From assembly GCA_964036665.1 (NCBI GenBank), contig OZ038527.1, positions 3,100,001 through 3,164,000 of the forward strand: a stretch of 64,000 nucleotides of DNA, given 5' to 3'. This document shows positions 47,161 through 58,423 of this stretch, piece by piece. Position numbers and translations under genes: made by a program. The notes under the pieces were generated by a model that was not told the DNA's origin, searched no databases, and saw nothing but the letters and a program-made list of their open reading frames with translations. The DNA comes from Gordius sp. MW1. Lineage: Eukaryota > Nematomorpha > Gordioida > Gordea > Gordiidae. The stretch's first letter is position 1; each line of letters opens with the position of its first letter.

Positions 47161-47340
47161 TATTTACTGGCTGTGCCCGGCCAAGCGTTGCATTGGCTTA
47201 GTCCTTAATTAGCTAAATAATTAGTATGAATTAATAAAAACATTTATGAAAAATTTAGGGTCAATCGTTTATGATATAGAAAAATAAAGGAAAAGGCCTT
47301 ATTCATAATTAAATAGATTTGTAATAGCTTAAAATACTAA
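47161..47340. repeat. Dispersed repeat, copy 1 (GTGCCCGGCCAAGCGTTGC)
   Basis: About 180 bp almost identical to 48512-48670, beginning CTGTGCCCGGCCAAGCG and running through TTAGTATGAATTAATAAAA. Similar starts are known at the ends of RTE-type LINEs or Helitrons in insects. It directly precedes the helicase remnant. Confidence 0.65.
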
Positions 47341-47343
47341 AAC

Positions 47344-47442
47344 TTAGAGCGGTTTTTCATAAGCCATTGTGCATTCATCCCAAACGATAAGTTTGCACTT
47401 CTGTAATACTCTACCCATTCCATATGTTCGGGAAATGTTGCA
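47344..47442 (-). pseudogene. Helitron Pif1-like helicase fragment
   Basis: A 32-residue minus-strand frame reads CNISRTYGMGRVLQ then KCKLIVWDECTMAYEKPL and stops. LIVWDEC is the Walker B box of Helitron/Pif1 helicases, with the conserved MA(H/Y)K following. Both sides are broken off. Confidence 0.6.
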
Positions 47443-48065
47443 CATTAGAGTTTCACAGTAATAAGCGTTTAAAGGCAATTTTTATGCTGAATGAGCAGTT
47501 TTTCTGCCGGATAATTATGTGACAGCCCTTCCGGAAGACGCTAGAACCACGGCTATTTTAATTCGGAAACGAATAATTGCCAGAGCAATGTCAGTAGGAA
47601 TTACCAGTTCCACCTCAAGCATCTAAGAAGAAGACTTCTCCTCTCCTTATCCTTTATTAACAGCAAGCAAAATCTTATTGTAAAAGGGGGCGAAAACGTT
47701 TTAAGTTCAATTAGGATGGGGGGGGGCAAAATAAATTTTCTTTTAATTTTTGAGGGTTTTTGTATTGAATTTTTTTTTGTCATTTAAGGGAGGGGGGGCA
47801 TAAACCCAAGGGCTAACTACGTAGACTATTGCGTTCCGCAGTTAAATGGTTGCCACGCTACCACCATCCTCTGTTGATCTTATTTTTTTATAAAGGATAC
47901 CCATCACTGTCCGTGATCTAACTAATGTAGAGCAGACGTTGCTTCGTGCTCTCGAAGCATTATTCTGTATGAATAATCATATAACTGCATTTCAAGTTTG
48001 TCGGTTAACCATTGTCTGCTATCAACTTACCGTTAAAGTAATCTTTTTGTACTTTTTACTAATAA

Positions 48066-48511
48066 CCGAACTTGATAAAAATAGAAAAAAAGAACGAAAT
48101 GTGGGAATGTTTCAAAAAGCGCGCGTTATTTTTTTTAAGAAAATGGTGATGTTTTACGGTATCTAGAATATTTATTTGTTACAGCTTTATATATTGTAGA
48201 AAAAACGGGCGTAGTTGAGTAAAAAATTGAGACACAAATGACAAAGTAATCGTGGAAAAAAGTTTAAGGTGATTAGTAGCACCATAACAATAAATAAGTA
48301 AAAAAAACGTAGTATAAATAATCCGCTAGATGGCGGTATAGACTACCAAAAAACAGGGTTACGGCTGTCGCAAGTTGATAAAAAGTATCTATAAACCATC
48401 TACAATGCTAAGGCAATAATCTGGCCAAATTTGGTGGCAATCGGTTGAAAACTCTAAAAGTTATTAGCGTTGAAAAAAAGGGACTTAGATTTTTATATAT
48501 ATAGACTAGCT
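48066..48511. repeat. Dispersed repeat A, copy 1, ending in TATATATATAG
   Basis: About 445 bp, nearly identical in order to 50622-51066. It contains CGCTAGATGGCGGTATAGAC, AATTTGGTGGCAATCGGTTG and ends TTAGATTTTTATATATATAG. The target-site-like tail and the phrase before it are typical of 3' ends of RTE-clade LINEs or their SINEs. Confidence 0.7.
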
Positions 48512-48700
48512 GTGCCCGGCCAAGCGTTGCTTTGGCTTAGTCCTTATTTAGCTAAATAATTAGTATGAATTAATAAAACATTTTTGAAAAATTTTGGGTA
48601 AATCGTTTATGATGTAAAAAAATATGGGAAAAGGCATACTTTTTCATAATTAAATAGATTTGTAATATAAGGTATTTGTAAATTTTATAAGTTGAAAAGT
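48512..48700. repeat. Dispersed repeat, copy 2 (GTGCCCGGCCAAGCGTTGC)
   Basis: Starts directly after the TATATATATAG tail of the preceding repeat (ACTAGCTGTGCCCGGCC) and matches 47161-47340 closely. Confidence 0.65.
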
Positions 48701-48897
48701 GCGATGTTTACATTAATATGCATAGTTGGGTAACAAAAATTTATAAACCACTGCACTGGTGTAAATGCATAGAAAATATTTTAGTACAGCCAGTATAAAG
48801 ATAATGACTTAAAAAATATAAAGTAAAAAAATTGATATAATAAGTTTAGACCTGCAAGTGTAGTTAAAGTTTAAAAAGGAACTTATGGTATATATAT

Positions 48898-49056
48898 AAG
48901 GGTAGCCAGCATTGGAATTAGAGGGGGGCAATGATGATTTAGGCAGAAGTTAAATGATAATTTTTTGAAATATTAACCAGAATTTTAATAAATTTAAAAA
49001 ATTGATTTGGATGAAGGGCAGCCACCCCTGCCTGCCTCCCTCTGGCTACGCCCATG
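48898..49056. mobile_element. CATGGGCGTAGCC-family MITE, left end worn
   Basis: Left end AAGGGTAGCCAGCATTGG, right end CTCTGGCTACGCCCATG, with the family core. No target duplication seen. Confidence 0.65.
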
Positions 49057-49451
49057 GGTATATTAATATTTTGATTGTACATATACGGTTTTCACTTTAA
49101 CTGAGAGATCTTAAGACATGCCCGACCCGTCGGGCCAGGTTCGGGCCTGGCTTCGGACGGTCGAAAGAAAACTATGGTTAAATTTACCTAAAAATAAGTT
49201 TGAATAAATCTGGGAGATTGATATGGTTGGTGGGGAAGATACATATTGGTATTAGTAATAGATAGGCTAAAATGAAGATATATACAGCTATACCTGTTAT
49301 GGAGTTATAAAATTTAAAAATGCATATGTCCTGTCAAAATCGTGGCTTACATCAAGTGTTTAAAGCGAGAGTAAACCATTGCAAATTTTGGCTAACTGAA
49401 ATTGCACATCGCGATACGCCAATTTTCAAATGCAAAATGTGAGGTTGCATC

Positions 49452-50307
49452 TAGAGACCTGAAACGGGCCTATTTTGCTTGGTCGGCCCGCCCGCTTCGA
49501 AAATTTCTAGGCCCGGGCCCGGCCCTGGCCTGCTAAAAAAAAAAAATTTGGCCCGGGCCCGGCCCTAAACATTTTTGGCAAAACCCAGGCCCGGCCCGGG
49601 CCCGTAGAAATTTTTTTTTTGCAAATTTTTAAACGATTGTTATTTTTTTATTAAAAAGTTAATTCATTATTCAGTAATATATGTTAAAAACATCAATAAT
49701 AATCAAGTAAAAACAATAAATCGTTAATTATTTCCGGTCTTAATCGGGTTCTTCACTCTTCTAATAAGCGACCAGCCGTAGAGAAATTTCGTTCACTTGT
49801 GGCACTTGTAGCCGGGATACATGAAACCATAAATGCCAAATGAGATAATTTTGGGTACCTAATTAAAGGTTATATTGATTTTACTTTATTTACTCAGCTT
49901 CTTTGCCTTTCCACCATTTTATTTCAATTGAGTTAAGTACAATTCAAATTTCGCAGTACTTTTTGTAAATGTATGAATGAAAAATGAAAAGTAAGTGTGT
50001 TTGTGTTGCGTATTAGGACACAAAAAAATAAATTTAAATTAATAAAAAAACAGTTTAAATATAAGACGTTTGTCTTTGTTTAAGTTGTAATTATTTTAAA
50101 GTATTTATTACTACAAAAATAAAAAATTAACTGTTTTGCAACGAGCTTTTAACGGGCCTAGCTAAATATAGGCCCGGCCCGCTTGATTTGTCGGCCCGCC
50201 CAAGCCCGGCCCGTTGTTTTTTTAAAGTCCAAAGCCCGCCCATACCCGGCCCGCGGGCCGGGCTTTCCGGGCCGCCCGCGGGCCGGGCCGGGCCGTGCAG
50301 GTCTCTA
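49452..50307. mobile_element. hAT element, 856 bp, with 8-bp TSD and GGCCCG tracts
   Basis: Starts TAGAGACCTG and ends CAGGTCTCTA. The flanks are GTTGCATC at 49444-49451 and 50308-50315, exactly duplicated. Subterminal blocks are extremely rich in GGCCCGGGCCC words on both ends. On the minus strand the interior retains a piece of hAT transposase C-terminus (49741-49818). It is an internal-deletion derivative of an hAT. Confidence 0.9.
49741..49818 (-). pseudogene. hAT transposase C-terminal fragment
   Basis: The minus strand reads ATSATSERNFSTAGRLLEE, a stop, then RTRLRPEII. This is the signature of the hAT dimerisation domain (SERxFSxAG). It lies inside the 856-bp element and shows that the TAGAG-ended family belongs to hAT. 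Confidence 0.8.
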
Positions 50308-50375
50308 GTTGCATCCATGCCAGATCATTTGAATTCAAAGATTCGATCGGATAATTTGCGTCATCAATAACAAAA

Positions 50376-50591
50376 GATATGGCAAAACGATAAATAAGTA
50401 CAAAAAACATAATATCTCACGTCCGCTAGATGGCGGTATACACTAACAAAAAACAGGGTTACAGCTGTCGCAGGTCGATAAAAAGTATATATAAACCATC
50501 TTGGATCTGGCCAAATTTGGTGGCAATCGGTAACTTTAGTAGTAGTTATTAGAGGACAAAGAAAACGGAGTTCCATTTTTATATATATAGA
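50376..50591. repeat. Dispersed repeat A, partial copy
   Basis: It shares CCGCTAGATGGCGGTATA, GCTGTCGCAGGTCGATAAAA and the TTTTATATATATAG end with the copies at 48066 and 50622, but is 5' truncated. Confidence 0.65.
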
Positions 50592-50621
50592 TATGTGAAT
50601 TTTTGGTAATTATAATTAATA

Positions 50622-51066
50622 GCCGAACTTCATAAAAATAGCAAAAAAGCACGAAACATGGGAATGTTTCTAAAAGCGCGCGTTATATTTATTTAAGAAA
50701 ATGGTGATGTTTTACGGTATCGAGAATATTTATTTGTTACAGCTGTATATATTGTAAAAAAACGGGCGTATTTGCGTAAAAAATTGAGCCACAAATGGCA
50801 AAGCAATCGTGGATAAAAGTTTAAGGCAAAAAGTATCACCATAACGATAAATAAGTACAAAAAACCTAGTATAAATAATCCGCTAGATGGCGGTATAGAC
50901 TACCAAAAAAACATGGTTCCCGCTGTCGCAGGTCGATAAAAAGTATCTATAAACCATCTACAATGCTAAGGCAATAATCTGGCTAAATTTGGTGGCAATC
51001 GGTTGAGAACTCTAAAAGTTATTTGCGTTCAAAAAAAAGGGACTTAGATTTTTATATATATAGATT
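50622..51066. repeat. Dispersed repeat A, copy 3
   Basis: Runs from AACTTCATAAAAATAGC to TTTTATATATATAG, collinear with 48066-48511. Three copies within 3 kb suggest insertion preference or local duplication. Confidence 0.7.
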
Positions 51067-51166
51067 ATTATTTAAACATGTAAATTACAGCTAACAAATT
51101 AACTATTGATATTATATTTATGTTATGTAATAAATAATTTCAGAAAGATATAGCAATAAGAAATTG

Positions 51167-51313
51167 TTATACAACGTTTTTTATTTGTAGGTGAATGATT
51201 AAAAGTCTATTGTTCACGTAGTCAACGCCAATAGCCTTAAGGTCACGTTTAATAAATATTCCAACTCCTGTAACTGCTTCTTGACCACAATCGGAGGCGT
51301 ACAAAACATATTC
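51167..51313 (-). pseudogene. LINE endonuclease-domain fragment
   Basis: A minus-strand frame, EYVLYASDCGQEAVTGVGIF then IKRDLKAIGVDYVNNRLLII, resembles the central part of APE-type endonucleases of non-LTR retrotransposons (GVGI followed by V..RLL..). It ends in a stop and has no neighbours that continue it. The family is inferred from this pattern only. Confidence 0.45.
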
Positions 51314-51970
51314 CTTAACGGGGAGAACTTTTCATTGTGAGTATCTGGTCTGTTGTACACAAAAAATATGGATGTTGTGGTGGGAGGAAAATAAAGTAAG
51401 GGCCTGCAGGGTTCCTGATTCTTTTAGCGTTTGGACATTTAAAGACTCCAGCTTGAGTATCATAATTTGAGGATAGGAATCAGGACAATATATTGCAGGA
51501 ACTTAAAGTCGGGGTGGAATGAAACGGGTTCATTAAAATGAACTTTATTTCGAAATAGATTGGCAGATATAAAAATTAGTAGAATCACGTGTAGTTGTGT
51601 TTTGATATATTGTTTATATCTTAGTAGTAATTCTGTAACGAGTAGAACAGTGAATAGATTGTTATCATAGACTAATAAAACCATAGACTGCTGAACAGCT
51701 GATAATTTTTTAGCAAATTTAGCAAGCGCCATTTTGTGGGAAATTGTAACCAAACAATAGAATTCAGCTGTTCTAATTTACTTATTTTTTTTAAATTTAT
51801 AATTAAGCTATTAGTCTTATTTATTTTCTTCAATATTTTATTGTGGAGAAGTATAAATATACCTGTTGTTGAGTTTTCAAAATGGCAGCTAGTTTGGTGT
51901 CTGAATGGTTTTATTAATCTATGATTGTTATGTATAAAGTGTCCCATAGTGCGGTAATTTAGGAGAAAAA

Positions 51971-54090
51971 ATGCTGAATTTTGATGCGGTTGTTCAAGTT
52001 ACCTTTTTTACTAATAATGAAAAGTAAACCATAAATTTAATTTTATAATTATATAATATTACTATGCGAATATACTTTGGTGATTTATTTTGTTAATTAG
52101 TAGTTTAGTTTTTAAAAATTTTATTTTGAGAATTCATAATAATATTAGGCGTAATTTAGTCATATATTATTTTAAGATTTGTCATCAACAAAACTCAGTA
52201 TTCTTTGCCTGTTAACACCACTCCAGATAATCTAAATTCACTTATCAAGACAATCTTGACACAAGGTATATTTATTTTTTACAATATATATATAAATATC
52301 ACAAAGAATACCCCGATAGAAGTTTGGATGAATTATCATTTGATTTTTTGGTAAACCAGGAAATTTTGACACAATCTTTATTAGAATATCTAAATCAAAA
52401 AAGCTTATCAACAGTATTTGTTTTCCTTGTTATAGCATAATAATTTTTAGGAAGCTGTGATTGAAATTGAATATGCTGAAAGAATAAGATCACCTGATCC
52501 CCAAAAATTATATCAACATAATGATTGGGTTAGTTGTGTTGACTCATTACATGAGGAAGGCATTTCTGAGACGTTTTTTGTGACAGGATGTTATGATAAC
52601 AGCATCAACGTGTGGACATATACGTCAACAGAGAAACAAATATTAACCAAAATTATTCATGAGGGGCCAGTTAAAGATATCAAATTATTAAAGGATAATT
52701 ATGGTACTCTATTTTGTTTCAATCATTAATGTTTTGTTGTTGCATAGGTCATAAAATTACATCAAAAAACACATCGTTTCAATTTGTGACAGCATCTCAT
52801 GATCATACTCTTAAGTTGTGGAAATTGGAAAGGCAAATTCAAAAATCTAATAAAGACTTAACAACCTCAAAACAAAATTGGAATCTTCAATGTAAATCTA
52901 TATACAGAGGGCATACAAACAGTGTGGAATGTGTTAGCCTAAATCCTGACCCATCTTCTCAGAATGGTGATTTTTGTTCTGGGTCTTGGGATAAAATGAT
53001 AAAACTTTGGTCATTCAAAAATGATGATTCAGTTGAGCCCAAAGATTTAGGAGAATTAAAGACAAAGAAGACAAAGGTAATTTACAAATATATATTTTTT
53101 GCTTTTTTTTATTATGATTATAATTGGTAAGTGTGTTGTAGCTTCCTATCCTTACAATAGCAAATCATGATGATGTGGTAACTTCAATTCAATGGATTAC
53201 AAAAAACGAAATTTGCAGTGCGTCATGGGATCATAAAATTAAGATATGGGATGTTGAAGCTCAAAAATCAAAGTCTGTCTTGGTAATTAAACTACTTTTT
53301 TTAAATACTATTAAGTTTTTTGAAAAATAATTGCCTTATTCAAATATTTAGGCTGGTCAAAAAGCATTGCTCTCCATTTCTTATTCCCCATTGTCACAAT
53401 TGATTATTTCTGGTAGCACAGACAATTACATAAGGTTGTGGGATCCACGATCAGATGGTAATATTTTAATTGGTATTATAATAACAATTTTGCAAGCTTA
53501 TCATATTGAAACGTTAACTTAATTCTTTGCAGTAAAGTGATTTTATACCCTTGGAAAGTGGTTATGATGAAACTATTTAAAAATAATGTACCAATTTAGA
53601 CAATTCGTTATAAGGACTATAAATTTAATTGCACTTTGTTATATCTCAAATAGCTCAATGATTGCTCATTTAAATTTTTTATTCACATATCTTATTATAT
53701 ATCACATGAAAATATTGATTTGAAATTTATATGACTAATTGTTTTATACTTTATGGTATATTTAGCTGGAACAATAGTTAAAGCAAGTTTTTCATCTCAT
53801 AAAAATTGGGTGTCTTCCGTAAACTGGTCTCCACTCAATGCTAATTTGTTTGCATCAGGCTCATATGACTCCATAGTTAAAATATGGGACGTTCGAAGGT
53901 ATTATTTACTGAAAATTTGCATTGTTTTTCAAATCACTAATGATGCTTAAATATTTTTAGTACCACAGCCCCTCTCTACGATTTGTATGGACAGAAGGAA
54001 AAAATTTTGTGCACTGCATGGTCGGAAAGTAACCTCATAATTAGCGGTGGATCAGATAAAAGCCTTCAAATTTTTAAATCATCTGTATAG
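51971..54090 (+). CDS. WDR12: WDR12/Ytm1 ribosome-biogenesis WD40 protein (nine exons, complete)
   Basis: Exons: 51971-52023, 52177-52265, 52307-52413, 52451-52703, 52748-53076, 53142-53282, 53352-53457, 53766-53898, 53961-54090. All borders are GT..AG and phases agree; total 1341 nt, 446 residues. The first ~90 residues form an NLE domain (VVQVTFFTNNEK, then IEIEYAERI), which in Ytm1 binds the AAA-ATPase Midasin/Rea1. Seven WD repeats follow, recognisable by SINVWTY, TLKLWKL, MIKLWSF, KIKIWDV, YIRLWDP, IVKIWDV and SLQIFK; CSGSWDKM is typical of this family. WDR12 joins BOP1 and PES1 in the PeBoW complex, needed for 60S maturation in the nucleolus. AATAAA at 54111, 54129 and 54143 can end the transcript. 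Length is slightly above the human protein (423), due to longer loops between blades 2 and 3. No defect seen. Confidence 0.94.
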
Positions 54091-54128
54091 CATATGTTGT
54101 TATAAATGTTAATAAATGTTGTAAATAC

Positions 54129-54148
54129 AATAAATGTTACACAATAAA
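54129..54148 (+). terminator. Polyadenylation signals of WDR12
   Basis: AATAAA occurs at 54129-54134 and 54143-54148, about 40-55 bp after the stop codon, with an earlier one at 54111-54116. A T-rich tract follows at 54150-54170. Confidence 0.6.
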
Positions 54149-54839
54149 ATTGTTATTTCTTATATATCTAGGCAAATGCATAAAATAATTAAAGATTATA
54201 TTTTTGTTTTTTCTTATAAATCAACTTACTCTAAGAAAAATTTTGAAGACGTTATAAGTTTATATGATAGAATGAATATTGTGTAACTTGTATTTTGAAA
54301 AGACAGAATAGAAGGTATCTATAAAAATAATCATAATTATAGAGAAAATTTCGTTAAAAAGCACTTTAAAATGTACTTTGGACCTTATATATAACTTTGT
54401 CTTTAAACTTGTAGAAGAGAAAATTTGTCAAACACTTCAATTGCATAACATTATTTTAATTTTTGTTGTCTACTTTAGAATAAGAAATAGTTTTTCTACT
54501 CAAAAATATCTTTTAGCTTTATCTATATATAATTAAAAGTTATTATACTAAAAGTTTCTAAAAATTCTAAAATATATTTGTGAATAGATGGCGCTAATTT
54601 AAAATTTACCTTATGTTATAGGCTTATACATTGAGTGTTCAAGACCAAGTTATACATATTATATTCATTATTTCAAACATTTTTAGCCTGTTTTTATTAA
54701 ATATCATAAAGATGTCAATAAATATGGGATATTTTAACAATAAACAATCAATTTATAAATCTACCACCAATGATTCATATATAAAGGCCTCATTTTTTAG
54801 CGTTAATTAAGATCATACTTCAACAGGATCATTTCTGTA

Positions 54840-55094
54840 GTATGTGACGTGCGAAACATCGCCTAATATGCGACGTTCTAACAGTCACGATGATGAGTCG
54901 CGGCGCTCGCTTCTCAGCGTGAAGAACGCATCACCCTCCGCTCGCTCCTCTCTTTCTAGAGCGGCGATGGGAATGATGCTTGAAGAGCGTTCCGGGAACC
55001 GGAGTTTGCTTCTGCTCCCCTTTTCAGGAGCGACTCTTGGTTCTTATGGAGGAAGCGAGCGCGTTCTGAGTGGCCTTTTCACACAATTAACATA
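54840..55094. other. GC-rich island of unknown nature
   Basis: About 250 bp with roughly half G+C, inside DNA of about 30 percent. It contains GCG/CGC-rich words (CGGCGCTCGC, GAGCGCGTTC, TCGCTCCTCTC). An open plus-strand frame of 83 codons, rich in Ser and Arg, ends at 55095, but codon use gives no assurance it is translated. AGAACGCATC and GATGCTTGAAGAGCG suggest imperfect inverted repetition, so a MITE is another option. Confidence 0.3.
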
Positions 55095-55180
55095 AATTAG
55101 AAATTTTCTTAACAATTAAATATGGATGTCAGAGCCATTTTATAGTTTTATGGAGGCTAATAGAGTGGGCGTAGTCAGCT

Positions 55181-57242
55181 TAGAGATCTGCAACGGGCCG
55201 TTTTTAGAAGGTCAGTTAGCCCGTACCCGTTTTCATAACTTCAAGGGCCGTCCGAGCCCGTCCTTAAAATTTTCAGGCCCATTCGTACCCGTTTAGAAAA
55301 ACGTGGCCCGCCCAAGCCGTTCAAATTTTTTTAACAGAAGTCCGCGCCCGGCCCCATCAAATTTTCACAAAACTTTTATTTATTTTTTGACATATTTATA
55401 AAAAACATGAATAATTATCATGTGAAAATAATATATTAACAATTTTTTCCGCAGTTATTACACTAAAAAATTTCATTATATAACACTTTAAATTACTATA
55501 AAAAATTACATGAGAATATACCACTTTCAACAATTTACTTTTATTTGATTAATTTAAGTTAATTTTTTTAATGGTTAAAAAGTTTATTTTCACAAAACAA
55601 AGTTACATACATAAGGGAGTTAGAATTCAGTATTACCATTAAATACATACTTTAATAAATTACATGAGAATATTCAACTTTCATAAACAGTTTACATTGA
55701 TTTGGTTAATTTATAACAGTTAATGAAACTAAGTTTTAGATTAGAACAAAAATATTTAATTATATGCCCTAATAATATTATACCAGTAAAATTTGTGATA
55801 AAATTAAACACAAAAATTCTGGTGCATTGTAATTATAGCGCTTGAAAAAGAAATAAATGCTACAGTAGCTTTGTCGGCCTTCATCTCTAGTCGACTTTCA
55901 GCCAAACCAATCATCGACAAAATAATCGATCAACCAGATCCCTTTACCCAAATCGCTCTCGACATGTGGAGCTCTTTGTCCGACCCTAACACTCCATTCC
56001 CTACCATAAACTCTCAAAAAAGTTGGAACACTCCTCTCTACGACCATGCCCTTAAAACTCTTATATCGGGCGCTTCGTTGGAGGAGTTACCAGCTTTAAG
56101 AAGTTTTGCATCAAGGTCCGGCCACGAGTGGTTGGAGGCCATCCCAAGTCGGACCCATGACCTTCAACTCTCCAACAACGAGTTCAGGAGCAACAGGGCT
56201 CCGCCTAGGTTGTGATATAGTTGCCCCCCCCCCATCAATGCAACTTATGTGGCTCATCTGTAGGTACAAAAGGTCATCACGGCCTACATTGCAAATTTAA
56301 TAAGGCCAGATTTTTACGTCACACATCTGTTAATGCTCTTCTACAGAAGACATTCAATAAGTATGGCTTTCCCTCCCAATTGGAGCCTAATGGTCTTTGC
56401 CTTAGCGACAAGAAGAGACCCGATGGACAGACCCTCATCCCATGGGCAAAAGGGCTATGCCTAGCATGGGACTACACTTGTCCGGATGCCTTTGCACCCT
56501 CAAACCAAAACAAAGAGCCCCTTGTCGATTCTGAAAGAATAAAGTCAGCTAAATACGCAGAACTTAATTCCTCACTCCTATTCTGCCCTATAGTGACCAC
56601 TACCCTTACAACAATAGGTCCTAAAACCCAAGCCCTCCTGAATGAATTGGGGCGCCGTATAGCTGCCAATACCCTTGACAAAAGGGAAACTTTTTTTTTA
56701 AAACAGAAATTTGGAATTATAATTTGTCATTTCAACGCGATCGCAATTTTTGAATGTTTACCTCGCATATAATTTTTATAGTAGTATATAGTTTCATTTA
56801 ATAAAAGATATTATTAGCAGCAAAAAAAAAAAAATTAAGTAAATGTACTTACTTATAAACGAATAAGCTATAATCTTAAATTATTTAAACGAAAATCTAT
56901 TGCAAATAAAATAAAAATGTTTTAAAGTCAAATTTAGCGCTTGAAAAAGGAAATGCTACAGGATATAAAATTGGAGGTTAAAAAATTAAGCAATTAATAA
57001 TCTATATATCTAATAAAAATTATAACTAATATATAAAATTCATTTTGCAATTTTATCCTTTATATAATCTCTGGTCCGTTCAAGCCCGTTTAGAAAACGT
57101 CAGGCCCGTTAAAAAAATCTCAGGCTCGCCCGAGCCCGTTTCATTAATTGTTAAGCACGTCCGGGCCCGGCCCGTTAAAATTATTTTGATACAAAGCCCG
57201 CCCGTACCCGCCCGCGGGCCGGGCCTGCCCGTGCAGATCTCG
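55181..57242. mobile_element. TAGAG-type hAT-like composite, ~2.1 kb
   Basis: The left end is TAGAGATCTGCAACGGGCC; the right end GCCCGTGCAGATCTCGA pairs with it. Both sides carry CCCGNCCG-rich blocks (55198-55350 and 57060-57235), as in the 49452-50307 element. Flanks show no clear target duplication. The interior holds an AT-rich stretch and the R2-like gene remnant at 55871-56772, which is foreign to hAT elements. Confidence 0.6.
55871..56772 (+). pseudogene. C-terminal part of an R2-like (RLE-type) non-LTR retrotransposon
   Basis: The peptide reads SGHEWLEAIPS...RLGCDI, then zinc-knuckle CNLCGSSVGTKGHHGLHC, RFLRH...N, LEPNGLCLSDKKRPDGQTL, LAWDYTCPDA and a C-terminal FLKQKFGIIICHFNA. A CCHC motif, an RH-N motif and RPDG followed by WD are the landmarks of the restriction-like endonuclease end of R2/NeSL-type elements. 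A frameshift lies at the C-run 56222-56233, where the frame passes from the first ORF (to 56215) to the second. Reverse transcriptase is absent, so it is a 5'-truncated copy, as expected of target-primed reverse transcription. Confidence 0.7.
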
Positions 57243-57309
57243 AACATAGTTAAAATGCGTTCCAAATTTTCTTCACCTAGTATAGGTTAAAGCTTTTATT
57301 ATGTTATAC

Positions 57310-57730
57310 TAGCCAGTCTAACGCTCCTTTTTAAAAGTAGCGATTCCCGCTCCCGCTACTACATATTAAAAGGAGCGTTCCCGCTCAACTAATGGAGTGC
57401 TGCTCCATAACCGCTCCTTTGATTTTCATTTTTTTAGAAAGTACACGAAACAAAATCATATTTTTTTATCAAAACGTTTTATTTATATTAGATGATATAT
57501 TAAAATATTTATAATCTTTTATTAGCTTTTAAAAGTAATAAATTTTCTAAATTAGAATCTAACAAACACCCACGCTTCTCCCCTAAAACCTGTTTTGCGT
57601 TACTAAATAGGCGCTCCACAGGAGCACTAGAGGGAAGCGGGGTATAGTATTTAATATGAATATTTTTTAATTCATGGAATTGTTCAAAAATAGTAATTTG
57701 GCTATCATTATTAAAAAAATATCTATCCAA
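57310..57730 (-). mobile_element. Second hAT remnant with transposase C-terminus
   Basis: On the minus strand a frame ending at 57509 reads KYYTPLPSSAPVERLFSNAK, QVLGEKRGCLLDSNLENLLL, LKANKRL and stop. This is the hAT dimerisation domain of the SSAPVERLFS type, distinct from the SERxFS type in the other elements. To its left, 57318-57420 has repeated AACGCTCC/GGAGCGTT words, probably the element's subterminal region. It is broken upstream. Confidence 0.7.
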
Positions 57731-57772
57731 TATATTATTAATTGCTATGCAATTTATGGGCTCGTTTTTTGT

Positions 57773-57808
57773 TGTCCGTCCGTCCGTCTGTCTGTCTGTC
57801 CGTCCGTT
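57773..57808. repeat. CCGT/CTGT microsatellite
   Basis: A tetranucleotide run, GTCCGTCCGTCTGTCTGTC and similar. Confidence 0.85.
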
Positions 57809-58032
57809 ACCCTCCCTATCTATTTGCATTGGGTATATTAGGTTATCGCTTTTTTAAATTAATGGATGAGAAAGAGGTGCCCCACCCCTCATCTCTATCT
57901 CCCTCGCTGTGTTATTTTTTGAATTAATGCATAAGAGGTGCCCCACCCCTCATCTCTATCTCTCTCGCTGTGTTATATATAAGATTTGTTAAATTATCTA
58001 TTATATAATAAACATAAAAACTCGGGCCTTCG

Positions 58033-58183
58033 GCCCTCGTGGGAAGGGGGAGAAGGGAAGGGAAGATGGGAAGGGAAGGGGGGACGACTCATCTGTACTT
58101 CGTATAAATGTATCATATTTGCTATGCAATTTATGGGCGAGAAAGGTGGGAAGGGGCGAGAATGCCTACAGGGGGGTATTAAA
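58033..58183 (+). repeat. Left arm of a ~150-bp inverted repeat
   Basis: The reverse complement recurs at 62694-62843. Shared features, in order: G/A-rich GGGAAGGGGGAGAAGGG, ACTCATCT, CGTATAAATGTA, TTTGCTATGCAATTTATGGG, CGAGAAAGGTG, GGGGCGAGAATGCCTA and GGGGGGTATTAAA. It lies at the left edge of the satellite island. Confidence 0.8.
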
Positions 58184-58423
58184 TGCCTAATGATTAATTA
58201 ATTATTTACACAAATTTTCCATTATAGGCAAAATGTAAGGCAAGGGTTAGGGTTAGATTTAGTGTTTGCATCTAGTTGCGTATTACATTAGTTTTTATGG
58301 CCTTTAGTGATTATGGGTCTAACAAACATTATATTATAAAACAACACAATGTTAAGAATTTGCAGAATTGTTGGGAGAAATTTTTTGTTGAATTTGAACA
58401 ATTTTTAATTAAAAAAATCAAAA

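Noticed and set aside
47939..48166. Plus-strand frame with NVEQTLLRALEALF
   Set aside because: Too short and not clearly part of the Helitron helicase or any other family; overlaps dispersed repeat A.
58240..58262. GGGTTAGGGTTAG resembling telomeric repeat
   Set aside because: Only two units, not the arthropod TTAGG repeat, and no array or chromosome end nearby.
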